A stretch of 64,000 bases of DNA from an uncultured Bacteroidota bacterium (GCA_937136025.1 CAKZOC010000253.1:1-64000); one strand, 5' to 3'. Numbered from the stretch's first letter, positions 34,846 through 44,340 are shown. Numbers and translations are program-made. Notes: a model not told the origin generated them from the sequence alone.

Positions 34846-36666
34846 TCAGGGGTCAATTTCGGTGTACGATATCTCGAGTCGGAGTCTTTTCGGATCGTCT
34901 GCATCTACATTGCTGCCAATAAGGACCGTACTGAGCGGAGTAAATCCGTTTCCAACGGGGAATTCTTTCGGAGAATCGTCCGGAAGGAGTACCTCTGTGG
35001 TTCCCCTCAGTCGGATGTCCGCCGTAAGACTGAGACCCAAAGTCGCATTTACAGAATCACGCTGAATGATATTGTTCAGGTACTCGGTGATCCTTACCGT
35101 ATATTTCACGCCCTTGCCCAGTGCCTTGTCAAGTCGGCCATCGTAATTGAGGAACACCCCAAGCGGGGAATCGTCTACATTGGTTTCGGTAGAAATATTA
35201 AAAAGGGGGGTATTCGTCTCCGCATTATAGAGATAGAGCCTTGGGGGTTCATCTGTAACTCCTTCAGCATCGAGGCGTTCCCGGTCTACGTAAAAGATGA
35301 GGTTCGCTTCATTGATCAGCCAATTATTCTGCCGTATTTCATTAATGGCTTCTCCCCCACCCATCAGATCGAAGAGTGCAATTTCGGCATAGGTTCCTGC
35401 CCCGCCCTTGAGGTAAATCCGGGACGCGTTCTCCTGAGGGAGGTTCTCGGAGGAGGCAAAAGCATCTGTTACTTCAGATGGATAAGGTTCACTGTTCAGT
35501 GTATTGACCGCATTGTTCTGCAGGGGCTGATTACCCCCTCCAGCCAACAGGCGCAACACCTCTTCGGCTTCAATAATTTCAATATCGTCCCCATCCGTAG
35601 CCTCATACGTGTAGTTTATGGTCAGCCGCGCCTGGGAAATATCAAAAAGAATCATGACATCGGAGTCAATCGGATCCAGATTCAGATGCAAACCCCTGAA
35701 GTACTCCTTGAAGTTCGCATTGCTCAAAAGTTCTGAAGAACCTTCCAGATCGATAAAATTCTCCTGAAAATATTCGGGATCCAACTCCACACGAATACCG
35801 GGCTGCACCCGCTCCTCTACTAAAACAGATTCGTCCTCCTCGGTATCCGGATCATCCTCCTCAAAGAAAAGGTACTCTTCATCGGAAATCTGCAGGACCC
35901 CTTCATAGAGGACGTCCGAAACAAAATCTTCCGAAAGATTCTGATCTGAGTAGTAAGGTTCCGCCTCCTGAAAGCCCGAATCGGGATCCAGGTCCCTCAA
36001 ATAGTAAGTGGATCGGGTTACCTTAAAGTTGAAGTTGGCATCTCTGTCTCCATAAATACTGTCGAGTTCCCGGCGCACCGGGAATATATTATCTGCAGTG
36101 ACATCATCCTCTGCATCCCCAATCCCATCGCCATCAGTATCAGGGTTAAGCGGGTCAGAACCCCGGGATGTCTCATCGGCGTCGGTCAGGCCATCTCCGT
36201 CTGAATCACTGTTGGGATCGTTGGGGTCTGCGTCCAACGAATCGATCACCCCATCTAAATCCTGATCTGCATTGTCCTTTATAAAATACGGCAGGTACAA
36301 AATGACATCGGTAACAGTTTCATTCTCCTCAGGGACATCAGGGTTGTTCTTTTCCCTTTCTTCCGTAAAACGACCAAAAAACTGTATTCCTCCACTGGAA
36401 ACCAATGAAAGCTGAGACGTGATAATCCCCTCAGTCTTTCCGTAAACCGGGTCATTAAAAACCCCAAGTTGGTATACTGGTGCCTGATTGGTAGGGATGG
36501 TCTTTACATTCTTATTAAACGCAAAAACGTCGTAAACCGCCTTTCCATTGACAAAAGGTTCCTGCCCCACAATGCCATCGCCTATAGTCACCGGGTCTTC
36601 ATCACAGGACACCCCGAACACCACAAAACCAAGGCCCGCAAGCAGGTATAAGAATAATCGTTTCAT
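34846..36666 (-). CDS. DUF4270 lipoprotein with an inserted calcium-binding (thrombospondin type 3-like) loop
   Basis: 606 residues from the ATG at 36666. Signal peptide with lipobox FGVSC (Cys20) and then CDEDPVTIGDG, typical of DUF4270 lipoproteins found next to glmS and the GT5 protein in flavobacteria. Between about residues 125 and 185 lies an acidic insert with repeated DxDxDG-type motifs (DQDLDGVIDSLDADPNDP, DSDGDGLTDADE, DTDGDGIGDAED), which resembles thrombospondin type 3 calcium repeats. The body is beta-rich. Its location is probably the outer membrane surface or periplasm. Function unknown. It starts 10 bases after the GT5 gene stop. Confidence 0.85.
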   Translation of the reverse strand: MKRLFLYLLAGLGFVVFGVSCDEDPVTIGDGIVGQEPFVNGKAVYDVFAFNKNVKTIPTNQAPVYQLGVFNDPVYGKTEGIITSQLSLVSSGGIQFFGRFTEEREKNNPDVPEENETVTDVILYLPYFIKDNADQDLDGVIDSLDADPNDPNSDSDGDGLTDADETSRGSDPLNPDTDGDGIGDAEDDVTADNIFPVRRELDSIYGDRDANFNFKVTRSTYYLRDLDPDSGFQEAEPYYSDQNLSEDFVSDVLYEGVLQISDEEYLFFEEDDPDTEEDESVLVEERVQPGIRVELDPEYFQENFIDLEGSSELLSNANFKEYFRGLHLNLDPIDSDVMILFDISQARLTINYTYEATDGDDIEIIEAEEVLRLLAGGGNQPLQNNAVNTLNSEPYPSEVTDAFASSENLPQENASRIYLKGGAGTYAEIALFDLMGGGEAINEIRQNNWLINEANLIFYVDRERLDAEGVTDEPPRLYLYNAETNTPLFNISTETNVDDSPLGVFLNYDGRLDKALGKGVKYTVRITEYLNNIIQRDSVNATLGLSLTADIRLRGTTEVLLPDDSPKEFPVGNGFTPLSTVLIGSNVDADDPKRLRLEISYTEIDP

Positions 36667-36676
36667 TAAATGATTA

Positions 36677-37489
36677 TTATGATTTGAGTACTTCGGTGTT
36701 GTAGAAGTTTGCGTAAGCCTCTTCGAATTCCTGAAAAGAGACGTGCGGCAATACCGGTTTTTCCAGCTTCGCAACATACTCCTGAAGTTCCCCAGGTACA
36801 TTTTCGGTGGCTAAGATAACCGCGTCCGAATAATCGACGGCGATCTTTAACAAATTATTATAGGAAGGTGTTTTCAGGATTTCGACTGCTCCTTCAGAGA
36901 CCTGATCAAAGGCAATTTTATCAGCCATCTTCTCATTCAGGCTCCCATCAAAACCATTTCCGTAGAGGGAAGTCACTATTTTGCTGTCGGCGAACAGGGG
37001 TTCATCCGAATAGTATTCCCTTAGGTAAAGTGGAAGCAGGGAAGCCATCCATCCGTGCACGTGGATGATGTCCGGAGACCAATTCAGTTTTTTAACCGTT
37101 TCCACAACTCCCTTTGCAAAAAAGATTGCCCGCTCGTCATTGTCGGCGAAGAGTTCCCCGTTTTCGTCTGTAAATGTGGCCTTTCTTTTAAAATACTCCT
37201 CATTGTCAATGAAGTAAACCTGAATACGCTCCCGCGGTATCGAAGCCACTTTAATAATAAGAGGCATGTCCATGTCATTGATGACCAGGTTCATGCCCGA
37301 CAACCGGATCACCTCGTGTAACTGGTGCCTCCGTTCGTTGATATTGCCATACCTGGGCATAAAAATCCGAATCTGACCCCCCTGGCTATTCACCATTCGC
37401 GGGGTTTCATAGGACATTTTTGAAACTGGACTTTCCGGGAGGTAGGGAACTAATTCTGAAGATACAAACAATACCTTTTTACCATTCAT
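36677..37489 (-). CDS. Stand-alone N-terminal half of a GT5 glycogen/starch synthase
   Basis: 270 residues corresponding to the N-terminal GT-B lobe of glycogen synthases: KKVLFVSSELVPYLPESPVSK at the start (normal pattern AAEVAPFAKTGGL), RIFMPRYGNI, VYFIDNEEYF, FFAKGVVETVKKLNWSPDIIHVHGWMASLLPLYL. The C-terminal lobe with the nucleotide-sugar-binding motifs is missing, and the KxGGL acceptor motif is altered (ESPVSK). Normal enzymes are about 480 residues. A full glucosyltransferase activity is unlikely, and it may be a binding or regulatory protein. Same half-size protein occurs next to panC in related genomes, so this is not a recent truncation. Confidence 0.88.
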   Translation of the reverse strand: MNGKKVLFVSSELVPYLPESPVSKMSYETPRMVNSQGGQIRIFMPRYGNINERRHQLHEVIRLSGMNLVINDMDMPLIIKVASIPRERIQVYFIDNEEYFKRKATFTDENGELFADNDERAIFFAKGVVETVKKLNWSPDIIHVHGWMASLLPLYLREYYSDEPLFADSKIVTSLYGNGFDGSLNEKMADKIAFDQVSEGAVEILKTPSYNNLLKIAVDYSDAVILATENVPGELQEYVAKLEKPVLPHVSFQEFEEAYANFYNTEVLKS

Positions 37490-37526
37490 AAAAGGAGCGT
37501 TTTAGTCAATTGCCGAAACGTAGGTG

Positions 37527-37534
37527 CAAAATTA
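37527..37534 (-). promoter_or_regulatory. Promoter -7 element of the GT5/DUF4270 operon
   Basis: The minus strand reads TAATTTTG, 38 bases before the ATG at 37489. Confidence 0.5.
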
Positions 37535-37565
37535 CAAAATTTATGCAGAATAGCCGTAATTATAG

Positions 37566-37573
37566 TAAGTTTG
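37566..37573 (+). promoter_or_regulatory. panC promoter -7 element
   Basis: TAAGTTTG, matching TAnnTTTG, 18 bases before the panC ATG. Confidence 0.55.
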
Positions 37574-37591
37574 CTGCCCATTTACTCTAGC

Positions 37592-38440
37592 ATGAACGTC
37601 CTCAGGACCAAAGATGAAATTGGCCGGTACAGAAAGCAACTTCGCCAGGAAGACTCAAGCCTCGGGTTAGTGCCTACTATGGGAGCCCTGCACAAGGGGC
37701 ACCTGGAACTGGTGCGCAGGGCATGCCGGGAAAACGATTCCGTACTGGTAACCATTTTTGTGAACCCTACCCAGTTCAACAATTCACAAGATCTTCTCAA
37801 GTATCCGAAAACCCTTGAATCGGACCTCGATAAATTAAGAGACCTCGATGGCGCCATCTCGGTTTTCGCTCCTGAAGTTTCTGAAATGTACGGAGGGTCG
37901 CCCAATGCCAGTACTTACGATTTCGGAAACCTGGAACGGGTCATGGAGGGCGTTTACCGTCCCGGACATTTTAACGGCGTAGCGACCATCGTAGAGGTTC
38001 TGTTGCGACTGATTCTTCCAGATCGGGTATATTTTGGTGAGAAAGACTATCAACAGCTTCAAATCGTTCGGAAAATGGTGCAGCAAAAGGGAATTCCTGT
38101 GACTATTGTGCCCTGCCCCATTGTCCGGGAGGCCGACGGGCTGGCGATGAGCTCACGAAATACCTTACTGACAAATCGTCTGAGAAATGAGGCCGGATTC
38201 CTGTACAAGCTGCTCGGGGAGGTCAAAAAAAGTTTTGGCACGAAAAATGCCAATGAGATCGCGGAATTTGTCCGGGAAGCCTTAACGGCCCACCCGGATT
38301 TTAAACTCGAATATTTTAGCATTGCCGATGCGGAGACTTTACAACCGGTCGGCATTGTGGACACAACTAAAAAATACAGGGCCTTTATCGCAGCCTATCT
38401 CGGAGAAGTCCGCCTGATCGATAATCTGCCCCTGAACTAA
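37592..38440 (+). CDS. panC: Pantothenate synthetase
   Basis: 282 residues from the ATG at 37592. Signatures: [18 protein letters not shown] (ATP-binding HIGH-like), [10 protein letters not shown] region ([11 protein letters not shown]), [29 protein letters not shown], and [15 protein letters not shown]. It condenses pantoate and beta-alanine with ATP. It is followed after 11 bases by panD, which makes the beta-alanine. Confidence 0.98.
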   Translation: MNVLRTKDEIGRYRKQLRQEDSSLGLVPTMGALHKGHLELVRRACRENDSVLVTIFVNPTQFNNSQDLLKYPKTLESDLDKLRDLDGAISVFAPEVSEMYGGSPNASTYDFGNLERVMEGVYRPGHFNGVATIVEVLLRLILPDRVYFGEKDYQQLQIVRKMVQQKGIPVTIVPCPIVREADGLAMSSRNTLLTNRLRNEAGFLYKLLGEVKKSFGTKNANEIAEFVREALTAHPDFKLEYFSIADAETLQPVGIVDTTKKYRAFIAAYLGEVRLIDNLPLN

Positions 38441-38451
38441 ATGGTACAGGA

Positions 38452-38802
38452 ATGCAAATTCAAGTAGTTAAATCTAAAATACACCGTGTCCGCGTTACAG
38501 GCGCTGACCTTAATTATATCGGCAGTATCACCATAGACGAAGACCTTTTGGATGCCGCCAACCTCATCAGGGGTGAAAAAGTCCAGATTGTCAACAACAA
38601 TAATGGAGAGCGTTTGGAGACCTATGTTATTCCCGGTCCAAGGGGCAGTGGCGAACTGACCCTTAATGGGGCGGCCGCCCGTAAAGTTGCGATTGGAGAT
38701 ATTCTGATCGTAATCGCCTATGCGTGGATGAATATAGAACAGGCGCGGGAATTCAATCCGGCCCTGGTTTTTCCAAATGAGGAAACCAACCTGCTCAACT
38801 AA
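38452..38802 (+). CDS. panD: Aspartate 1-decarboxylase
   Basis: 116 residues of the pyruvoyl-dependent family. The self-cleavage site is Gly24-Ser25 in NYIGSITID; Ser25 becomes the pyruvoyl group. VTGADL and [17 protein letters not shown] are family signatures. It makes beta-alanine for PanC. No maturation factor PanZ is seen, as expected outside enterobacteria. Confidence 0.98.
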   Translation: MQIQVVKSKIHRVRVTGADLNYIGSITIDEDLLDAANLIRGEKVQIVNNNNGERLETYVIPGPRGSGELTLNGAAARKVAIGDILIVIAYAWMNIEQAREFNPALVFPNEETNLLN

Positions 38803-38804
38803 TC

Positions 38805-39770
38805 GTGAAAGTAAGTACGAAAAAAGCATTAAAAACAATACTTCCCATTGGCCTGGGCATTGCTTTGGTGGCTTATTCGTACCTGATCACATCTCCTGAA
38901 GACCGTTCGCAGATTGTCAAATATATCCGGGAAGCGAATCCCTTTTGGATTTTACTTTCCCTGGGAATCGGCTTTTTAAGCCACCTTTCCCGCGCTATCC
39001 GGTGGAACTACCTCTTGGAGCCTTTGGGGTATCAGCCCCGAATCCGAAACAACCTCCTTTTGGTGCTCTCTGCCTATTTTGCCAATCTCGGAATACCGAG
39101 ATCCGGAGAAATTCTCCGGGCCACGGGACTTTCGACCTACGAAGGCGTCCCTTTTCAAAAAGGTTTTGGAACTATAGTGACCGAACGCGTCATCGATGTG
39201 ATCATGTTACTTCTTGTGATCCTTATCGCATTGTTTTCTCAAACTAAAATCATCGGTGGATATCTGGAAGAGAGTGGTTTCGGGTTAGGGGCTTCGATTG
39301 GAGCCATCCTGATAGGTGTAGGGGGATTGTTTGCCCTTCTGGCACTGCTGAAAAAGTCTTCCAACCCTTTTTTCCTAAAGATCAGGGAATTCCTGCGCGG
39401 GCTGCTCGAAGGGGTCATGAGTATCTTCCACATGCAGCACAAGTGGGCCTTTATCGGCCACACCCTCTTTATCTGGTCGTGCTATGTGGGTATGTTCTGG
39501 GTGATCAAATACACGATACCCGAAACCATTTCACTTACTTTCGGGCAGCTTCTGGTTGCTTTTGTAGCCGGAGCTTTTGCCATGTCTGCGACCAATGGAG
39601 GTATCGGGCTCTATCCTATTGCCGTGAGCAAAGCCATTACACTTTTTGGCATCAGCAGTGTTTCCGGTGATGCTTTTGGCTGGATCATGTGGATTGCTCA
39701 AACCCTGATGGTCGTCCTTTTCGGTACAATATCCTTCCTGCTGCTGCCGTTATGGAACAGGGATAAATAA
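38805..39770 (+). CDS. Flippase-like integral membrane protein (lysylphosphatidylglycerol synthase TM family)
   Basis: 321 residues from a GTG at 38805, two bases after the panD stop. About eight membrane segments with the family motifs LSRAIRWNYLLEPLG near residue 63, FANLGIPRSGEILRA near 94, and TNGGIGLYPIAV near 265. Family members are proposed lipid flippases or the membrane half of MprF. There is no catalytic synthase domain. Conserved in this place after panD in flavobacteria. The substrate is unknown. Confidence 0.85.
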   Translation: MKVSTKKALKTILPIGLGIALVAYSYLITSPEDRSQIVKYIREANPFWILLSLGIGFLSHLSRAIRWNYLLEPLGYQPRIRNNLLLVLSAYFANLGIPRSGEILRATGLSTYEGVPFQKGFGTIVTERVIDVIMLLLVILIALFSQTKIIGGYLEESGFGLGASIGAILIGVGGLFALLALLKKSSNPFFLKIREFLRGLLEGVMSIFHMQHKWAFIGHTLFIWSCYVGMFWVIKYTIPETISLTFGQLLVAFVAGAFAMSATNGGIGLYPIAVSKAITLFGISSVSGDAFGWIMWIAQTLMVVLFGTISFLLLPLWNRDK

Positions 39771-39794
39771 TTCCCCAGGACCAAACTCAACAGC

Positions 39795-40940
39795 ATGAAA
39801 CGCCTTTTTTTATTTGCCATAGGGCTCTGGCTTGCCTTACCCTTGCAGGCCCAGGTCAAAGAAGAAATCTTCGAATCTTTTAAATTACAGGAACGTCGAA
39901 GTGTCAAATATTATATCCCGGAAGACTACAACCCGGACAAGAGATATCCCCTGGTCATCGTTTTGGATGCAGAGTATCTTTTTGATCAGGTGGTGGCTAC
40001 TTCAAAATTCTACAGTCGGTTTCAGGGATTGCCGGAAAGTCTGATTGTGGGCATCTCTCAGAGCGAAGGAGATCTGAGGACTGCGGATTGTGAATACGAA
40101 CTCACCACGGGACTTCCCGCGGATAAAGGAAAAAAGTTTTTCGAATTTATAGGAATGGAGCTCATTCCGTATATGGTTAGCGCCTATAATGTCGCCCCGT
40201 TCAAAATGTTTGTCGGGTACGATATTACCGCAAATTTTGGCAACTATTACCTGTTTAAAGAACGTCCGATTTTTAATGGGTTTATAAGTATCTCTCCGGA
40301 TCTGGCTCCTGAGATGGAATCCCGTCTCCCCGCAAGGCTTGCCGCAATTGAGGAACCTCTTTTCTACCATCTGATCGCGGAGGGAGATCTCGGAGAGGAA
40401 GAAGGGCGATTCTCCCAGATCAACACGGCTTTAAAGCAGATTGAAAGGGAGGGCTTTACCTATTATTTTGACCGCTATCCGGAGGCCAATGAAACCTCTA
40501 TTGCCACCTATGGAATGGGCAAGGCCTGGGAACGAACTTTTGATATTTTCAAACCGATTAGTCCGGAAGAGTACCGCGAGAAGATTCTAACTTCAGAGGA
40601 GCCCGTTTTCAACTATCTGGAAAACAAGTACCAAACGATAGAGACTGTTTTTGGTTTCCGCAAACCCATGGAGTTGAATGACATTATGGCCATCTATGCC
40701 GGTTGCCGCAAAAAAGACGACTTTGAATCGCTCAAACCCTTATCCGATCTGTGTAAGGAGGAATATCCGGAAACCATGTTGGGATTCTTTTTTGAAGGGG
40801 AGTACTACGAGCAGATCGGCGAGCCTAAAAAGGCACTCCGAACTTTTGAAAAAGCATTCGGCATGCAGGAGATAGACTTCCTGACCAAGGACATGGCCCT
40901 GGATAAAATGGATGCGCTGAAGGCCGATTTCGGATTCTGA
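39795..40940 (+). CDS. Esterase-fold protein lacking the catalytic serine, with C-terminal TPR-like part
   Basis: 381 residues; signal peptide ends in LQAQ. Residues about 25-260 follow the putative-esterase (EstD-like) alpha/beta-hydrolase family: SVKYYIPEDYNPDKRYPLVIVLDAE, then LIVGISQSE. At the nucleophile elbow, where GHSFG is expected, it has GYDIT (Asp143), and the usual NHGTVPL near the end is NETSIAT, so Ser and His of the triad are both gone. The C-terminus has a tetratricopeptide-like helix pair (FEGEYYEQIGEPKKALRTFEKAF). It lies after panC-panD-flippase. Probably periplasmic and non-hydrolytic. Confidence 0.85.
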   Translation: MKRLFLFAIGLWLALPLQAQVKEEIFESFKLQERRSVKYYIPEDYNPDKRYPLVIVLDAEYLFDQVVATSKFYSRFQGLPESLIVGISQSEGDLRTADCEYELTTGLPADKGKKFFEFIGMELIPYMVSAYNVAPFKMFVGYDITANFGNYYLFKERPIFNGFISISPDLAPEMESRLPARLAAIEEPLFYHLIAEGDLGEEEGRFSQINTALKQIEREGFTYYFDRYPEANETSIATYGMGKAWERTFDIFKPISPEEYREKILTSEEPVFNYLENKYQTIETVFGFRKPMELNDIMAIYAGCRKKDDFESLKPLSDLCKEEYPETMLGFFFEGEYYEQIGEPKKALRTFEKAFGMQEIDFLTKDMALDKMDALKADFGF

Positions 40941-41005
40941 TGGCCCATCTCCGGGAACTGCCCGGTGGCCTTCTGAACTTTTATATTCTGTTCCGCTTAC
41001 CTGTT

Positions 41006-41036
41006 TTTGGTATTCAGAGATACAGGTCTATCTTTA
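41006..41036 (+). promoter_or_regulatory. radA promoter
   Basis: TTTG at 41006-41009, 19 bases, then TATCTTTA at 41029-41036, with the ATG 20 bases further. Confidence 0.6.
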
Positions 41037-41055
41037 GGCCAAATCCCAAGCGGAC

Positions 41056-42426
41056 ATGGCCAAATCCAAAACTACCTTTTATTGTCAGAACTGTGGCTCC
41101 CAATACGCCAAATGGGCCGGGCAATGTACTTCTTGTAAGGCCTGGAACACCCTTGTCGAAGAAGTCGTGGAACGCAGTGCAAAACCCCCGCTCTGGGAAG
41201 GGGAAAGCACTTCGAAAAAAGCTGCGAAACCCCTGCGCATCAGTGAGATTCAGACAGGGGAAGAGAGCCGGCTGCCGTCAGGCGATCCGGAACTGGATCA
41301 GGTACTTGGCGGTGGCTTCGTCCCAGGTTCCCTGACGCTGATCGGAGGCGAACCGGGTATTGGGAAGAGCACCTTAATGCTCCAGACCGCGGTCCGATCC
41401 CATCGAAAAACGCTTTATGTTTCCGGAGAGGAAAGCCAGGGGCAGATTAAAATGCGCAGCGAGCGGATTGCATCTGCCACAGATTCCTGTTATATCCTGA
41501 CCGAAACACTTACCCAGAAAATATTCCGACAGGCGGAAGCACTCCAACCGGATCTGCTTATTGTAGATTCCATTCAAACGCTTCATTCCGATTATCTGGA
41601 CGCCTCCCCGGGAAGTGTCTCGCAAATCAGGGAATGCACGGCAGAACTTATTCGGTTCGCCAAAGCGTCGGATACTCCGGTAGTCCTTATCGGCCACATC
41701 ACAAAGGACGGCAGTATCGCAGGGCCTAAGATTCTGGAACATATGGTGGATACGGTTTTGCAATTTGAAGGAGACCGCAATCACGTGTTCAGAATTCTCC
41801 GGGGATTGAAAAATCGCTTTGGCTCTACCGCAGAACTGGGGATATATGAAATGCAGGCCAATGGGCTGCACCCTGTGGCAAACCCTTCCCAATTGCTCTT
41901 ATCTCAGAACAGGGAGTCCCTCAGTGGTACCGCAATAGCCGCAACCCTGGAAGGAGTTCGTCCGCTCCTTATCGAGATTCAGGCCCTGGTGAGTTCTGCC
42001 GTCTACGGAACCCCGCAGCGATCAGCCACAGGTTTTCCACCCCGCCGCCTGAATATGTTGCTGGCTGTCCTTGAGAAAAGAGCTGGTTTTAAGCTGGCTG
42101 CCAAGGATGTTTTTTTAAATGTCACCGGTGGTATTCAGGTAGATGATCCGGCTATTGACCTCGCGGTACTGGCTGCAATATTATCGAGCAATGCGGATCT
42201 TCCGATTCCCAGTGACTGGTGTTTTGCCGCAGAAGTCGGGCTCGCAGGAGAAATCCGCCCGGTTCCGCGCATAGGCCAACGGATCAGTGAGGCCGAAAAA
42301 TTAGGCCTTTCTGTAATTTACGTATCTGTCCACGCCTCCGTGCCTGAAAAAAATCACGCCATAGATGTACGGCGGGTAGCCCGGGTTGAGGATTTAGTGC
42401 GTTCCCTTTTCGGCCCCACGCCCTAG
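41056..42426 (+). CDS. radA: DNA repair protein RadA
   Basis: 456 residues with all parts: N-terminal zinc finger (CQNCG, CTSCKAW), RecA-like ATPase with Walker A GGEPGIGKST near residue 97, the family KNRFGS motif near residue 254, and a C-terminal Lon-protease-like domain without catalytic residues (VTGGIQVDDPAIDLAVL). RadA helps branch migration during recombinational repair. Convergent with the aldo/keto reductase gene. Confidence 0.97.
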   Translation: MAKSKTTFYCQNCGSQYAKWAGQCTSCKAWNTLVEEVVERSAKPPLWEGESTSKKAAKPLRISEIQTGEESRLPSGDPELDQVLGGGFVPGSLTLIGGEPGIGKSTLMLQTAVRSHRKTLYVSGEESQGQIKMRSERIASATDSCYILTETLTQKIFRQAEALQPDLLIVDSIQTLHSDYLDASPGSVSQIRECTAELIRFAKASDTPVVLIGHITKDGSIAGPKILEHMVDTVLQFEGDRNHVFRILRGLKNRFGSTAELGIYEMQANGLHPVANPSQLLLSQNRESLSGTAIAATLEGVRPLLIEIQALVSSAVYGTPQRSATGFPPRRLNMLLAVLEKRAGFKLAAKDVFLNVTGGIQVDDPAIDLAVLAAILSSNADLPIPSDWCFAAEVGLAGEIRPVPRIGQRISEAEKLGLSVIYVSVHASVPEKNHAIDVRRVARVEDLVRSLFGPTP

Positions 42427-42455
42427 AGCACTCCTTTTTGAACCGCAAAAGTCTT

Positions 42456-43496
42456 TTAAGGGGCGGGATTGGGTATCGTTTTATGTATCTCCTCAATTTT
42501 GGAAAGGATCTCAGGGCTCAACTCAATATCGATACTGCCGATATTTTCCTTTAACTGATCCATCGTTGTAGCCCCGATGATATTGCTGGTGAGAAAGGGT
42601 CGGCTATTTACAAAAGCCAGGGCCATCTGGGCGAGTGAGAGCCCGTGCATCCCGGCTATTTCAGCATAGGCGGCAGTAGCCTCAACCGCTTTAGAATTGC
42701 TGTATCGATTGTAATTGGGGAACAGGGTAACCCGGGCTTTTTCCGGCTTTTGACCCCCGAGGTACTTCCCGCTTAAGGTGCCGAAGCCCAAAGGAGAATA
42801 CGCCAGTAAACCGATTTGCGACCGGTGGGATATCTCACTCAGCCCCACTTCAAACAAGCGGTTGAGCAAACTGTAAGGATTCTGAATGGTAATCATTCGG
42901 GGCAATTCAGAATGGGCACGCGCTTCCTCCAGAAAGCGCATAACGCCCCAGGGCGTTTCATTAGAAAGCCCTACCTGCCTTATTTTTCCCTCCTGAACCA
43001 GGGTTTGCAAAGTTTGCAGGACTTCGTGGATATTATCTTTCCAGGTCTCCCTGGCGTCCGGGGTGAATCCCCGTTGCCCAAAATAGTTAGTGCTGCGTTC
43101 GGGCCAGTGCAGCTGATACAGATCGATGTAGTCTGTTCGAAGCCGGCGCAGGCTACCCTCTACCGCCTCCAGAATCGCCGAAGACTTAAACCCCTCCGTT
43201 CGGATAAACTCCGTGAAAGGAGCCGGGCCGGCTATTTTACTTGCCAATACAATATCCTGCCGCCTGCCCCTTTTGAGAAACCACTTCCCTATGATTTTTT
43301 CTGTATCGGCGTAGCGGTCCTTATGGGCAGGAACCGGGTATAATTCTGCGGTGTCAAAAAAATTAACGCCCTGCTCAAAAGCATAATCCATTTGAGTGTG
43401 TCCCTCAGACTCCGTGTTCTGCCGGCCCCAGGTCATCGTCCCCAGACAAATCCGGCTCACTCGAATATCCGTATTGGGTAATGTGGTGTACTTCAA
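42456..43496 (-). CDS. Aldo/keto reductase
   Basis: 346 residues from a TTG at 43496, which yields the family-like start KYTTLPNTDIRVSRICLGTMTWG and lies 11 bases after the stop of the exonuclease gene. An alternative TTG at 43547 would overlap that gene. Catalytic Asp and Tyr in FDTAELY near residue 52, Lys in VLASKIAG and His in LYQLHWPE are present, and the NADPH-binding SIDIELSPEIL end is typical. It resembles the E. coli Tas-like subgroup. The substrate is unknown. Confidence 0.9.
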   Translation of the reverse strand: MKYTTLPNTDIRVSRICLGTMTWGRQNTESEGHTQMDYAFEQGVNFFDTAELYPVPAHKDRYADTEKIIGKWFLKRGRRQDIVLASKIAGPAPFTEFIRTEGFKSSAILEAVEGSLRRLRTDYIDLYQLHWPERSTNYFGQRGFTPDARETWKDNIHEVLQTLQTLVQEGKIRQVGLSNETPWGVMRFLEEARAHSELPRMITIQNPYSLLNRLFEVGLSEISHRSQIGLLAYSPLGFGTLSGKYLGGQKPEKARVTLFPNYNRYSNSKAVEATAAYAEIAGMHGLSLAQMALAFVNSRPFLTSNIIGATTMDQLKENIGSIDIELSPEILSKIEEIHKTIPNPAP

Positions 43497-43507
43497 ATCA
43501 ACCTTTT

Positions 43508-44281
43508 TTAGAGATTCAATCCGTTTAATTCCAGTAATATGGGGCAATGGTCACTATGGACGGCACCGGATAGGATAACCGATCGCTCCAAAGCTTCTTC
43601 AAGGGGTTTGGAAACCATGCCGTAATCCAGCCTCCATCCTTTATTCCGGGACCGGGCCCCTGCCCGATACGTCCACCAGGTGTAGTGGTGCGGATCCGGA
43701 TTGAAATGTCTGAAGCTATCGATAAAACCGCTGTCCAAAAAATTACCAATCCACTCGCGTTCCACAGGGAGAAATCCGGAGACATTTTTATTGCGAACCG
43801 GATCGTGAATGTCGATAGGCCGATGGCAAATATTGTAATCCCCACAGATCACCAGATTGGGTTTCTCTACTTTAAGAGCGTCGATATAGTTCTGAAAATC
43901 GTCCATATACTGCAACTTGTGATCCAAGCGCTCAATATTCGTTCCGGAGGGAATATACAAGCTCATCACGGAGACCCCCTGAAAATCTGCCCGGATATTA
44001 CGGCCTTCTTCATCCATATAGGGAATGCCGGTGCCTTTGATCACCTGATCGGGCTTTTGTCGGCTCAGGATGGCCACCCCGCTGTATCCCTTTTTTTCGG
44101 CAGGAAACCAGTAGTGGTAGGGATATCCGGCAGCGTCGAACAAGGATAAATCCAATTGCTCCTCCTGAGCCTTAATCTCCTGCAGACAAATGACGTCAGG
44201 ATCCGTGCTGACGAGCCAATCCAAAAATCCCTTGCGGATGGCTGCCCGAATTCCATTTACATTATAAGACGCTATTTTCAC
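43508..44281 (-). CDS. xth: Exodeoxyribonuclease III
   Basis: 257 residues from a GTG at 44281, giving the normal start KIASYNVNGIRAAIRKGF; the frame continues upstream but would add a non-conserved leader. Active-site residues: Asn in NVNGIR, Glu in CLQEIKAQ, GDYNICHRPID (Asp/Asn), YTWWTYRAGARS and the terminal SDHCPI (Asp-His). An AP endonuclease and 3'-5' exonuclease of base-excision repair. Confidence 0.95.
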   Translation of the reverse strand: MKIASYNVNGIRAAIRKGFLDWLVSTDPDVICLQEIKAQEEQLDLSLFDAAGYPYHYWFPAEKKGYSGVAILSRQKPDQVIKGTGIPYMDEEGRNIRADFQGVSVMSLYIPSGTNIERLDHKLQYMDDFQNYIDALKVEKPNLVICGDYNICHRPIDIHDPVRNKNVSGFLPVEREWIGNFLDSGFIDSFRHFNPDPHHYTWWTYRAGARSRNKGWRLDYGMVSKPLEEALERSVILSGAVHSDHCPILLELNGLNL

Positions 44282-44295
44282 CCGTTTATTTTGCT

Positions 44296-44303
44296 CAAAA
44301 ATA
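44296..44303 (-). promoter_or_regulatory. xth promoter -7 element
   Basis: The minus strand reads TATTTTTG, 15 bases before the GTG start. Confidence 0.5.
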
Positions 44304-44340
44304 GGCATTCCGAAACAGGTATCGAAACCCGATCCCGGCA

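Noticed and set aside
43496-43547. A longer aldo/keto reductase starting at 43547
   Set aside because: It would also start at TTG, overlap the exonuclease gene by 40 bases and add residues not typical of the family; the TTG at 43496 gives the expected N-terminus.
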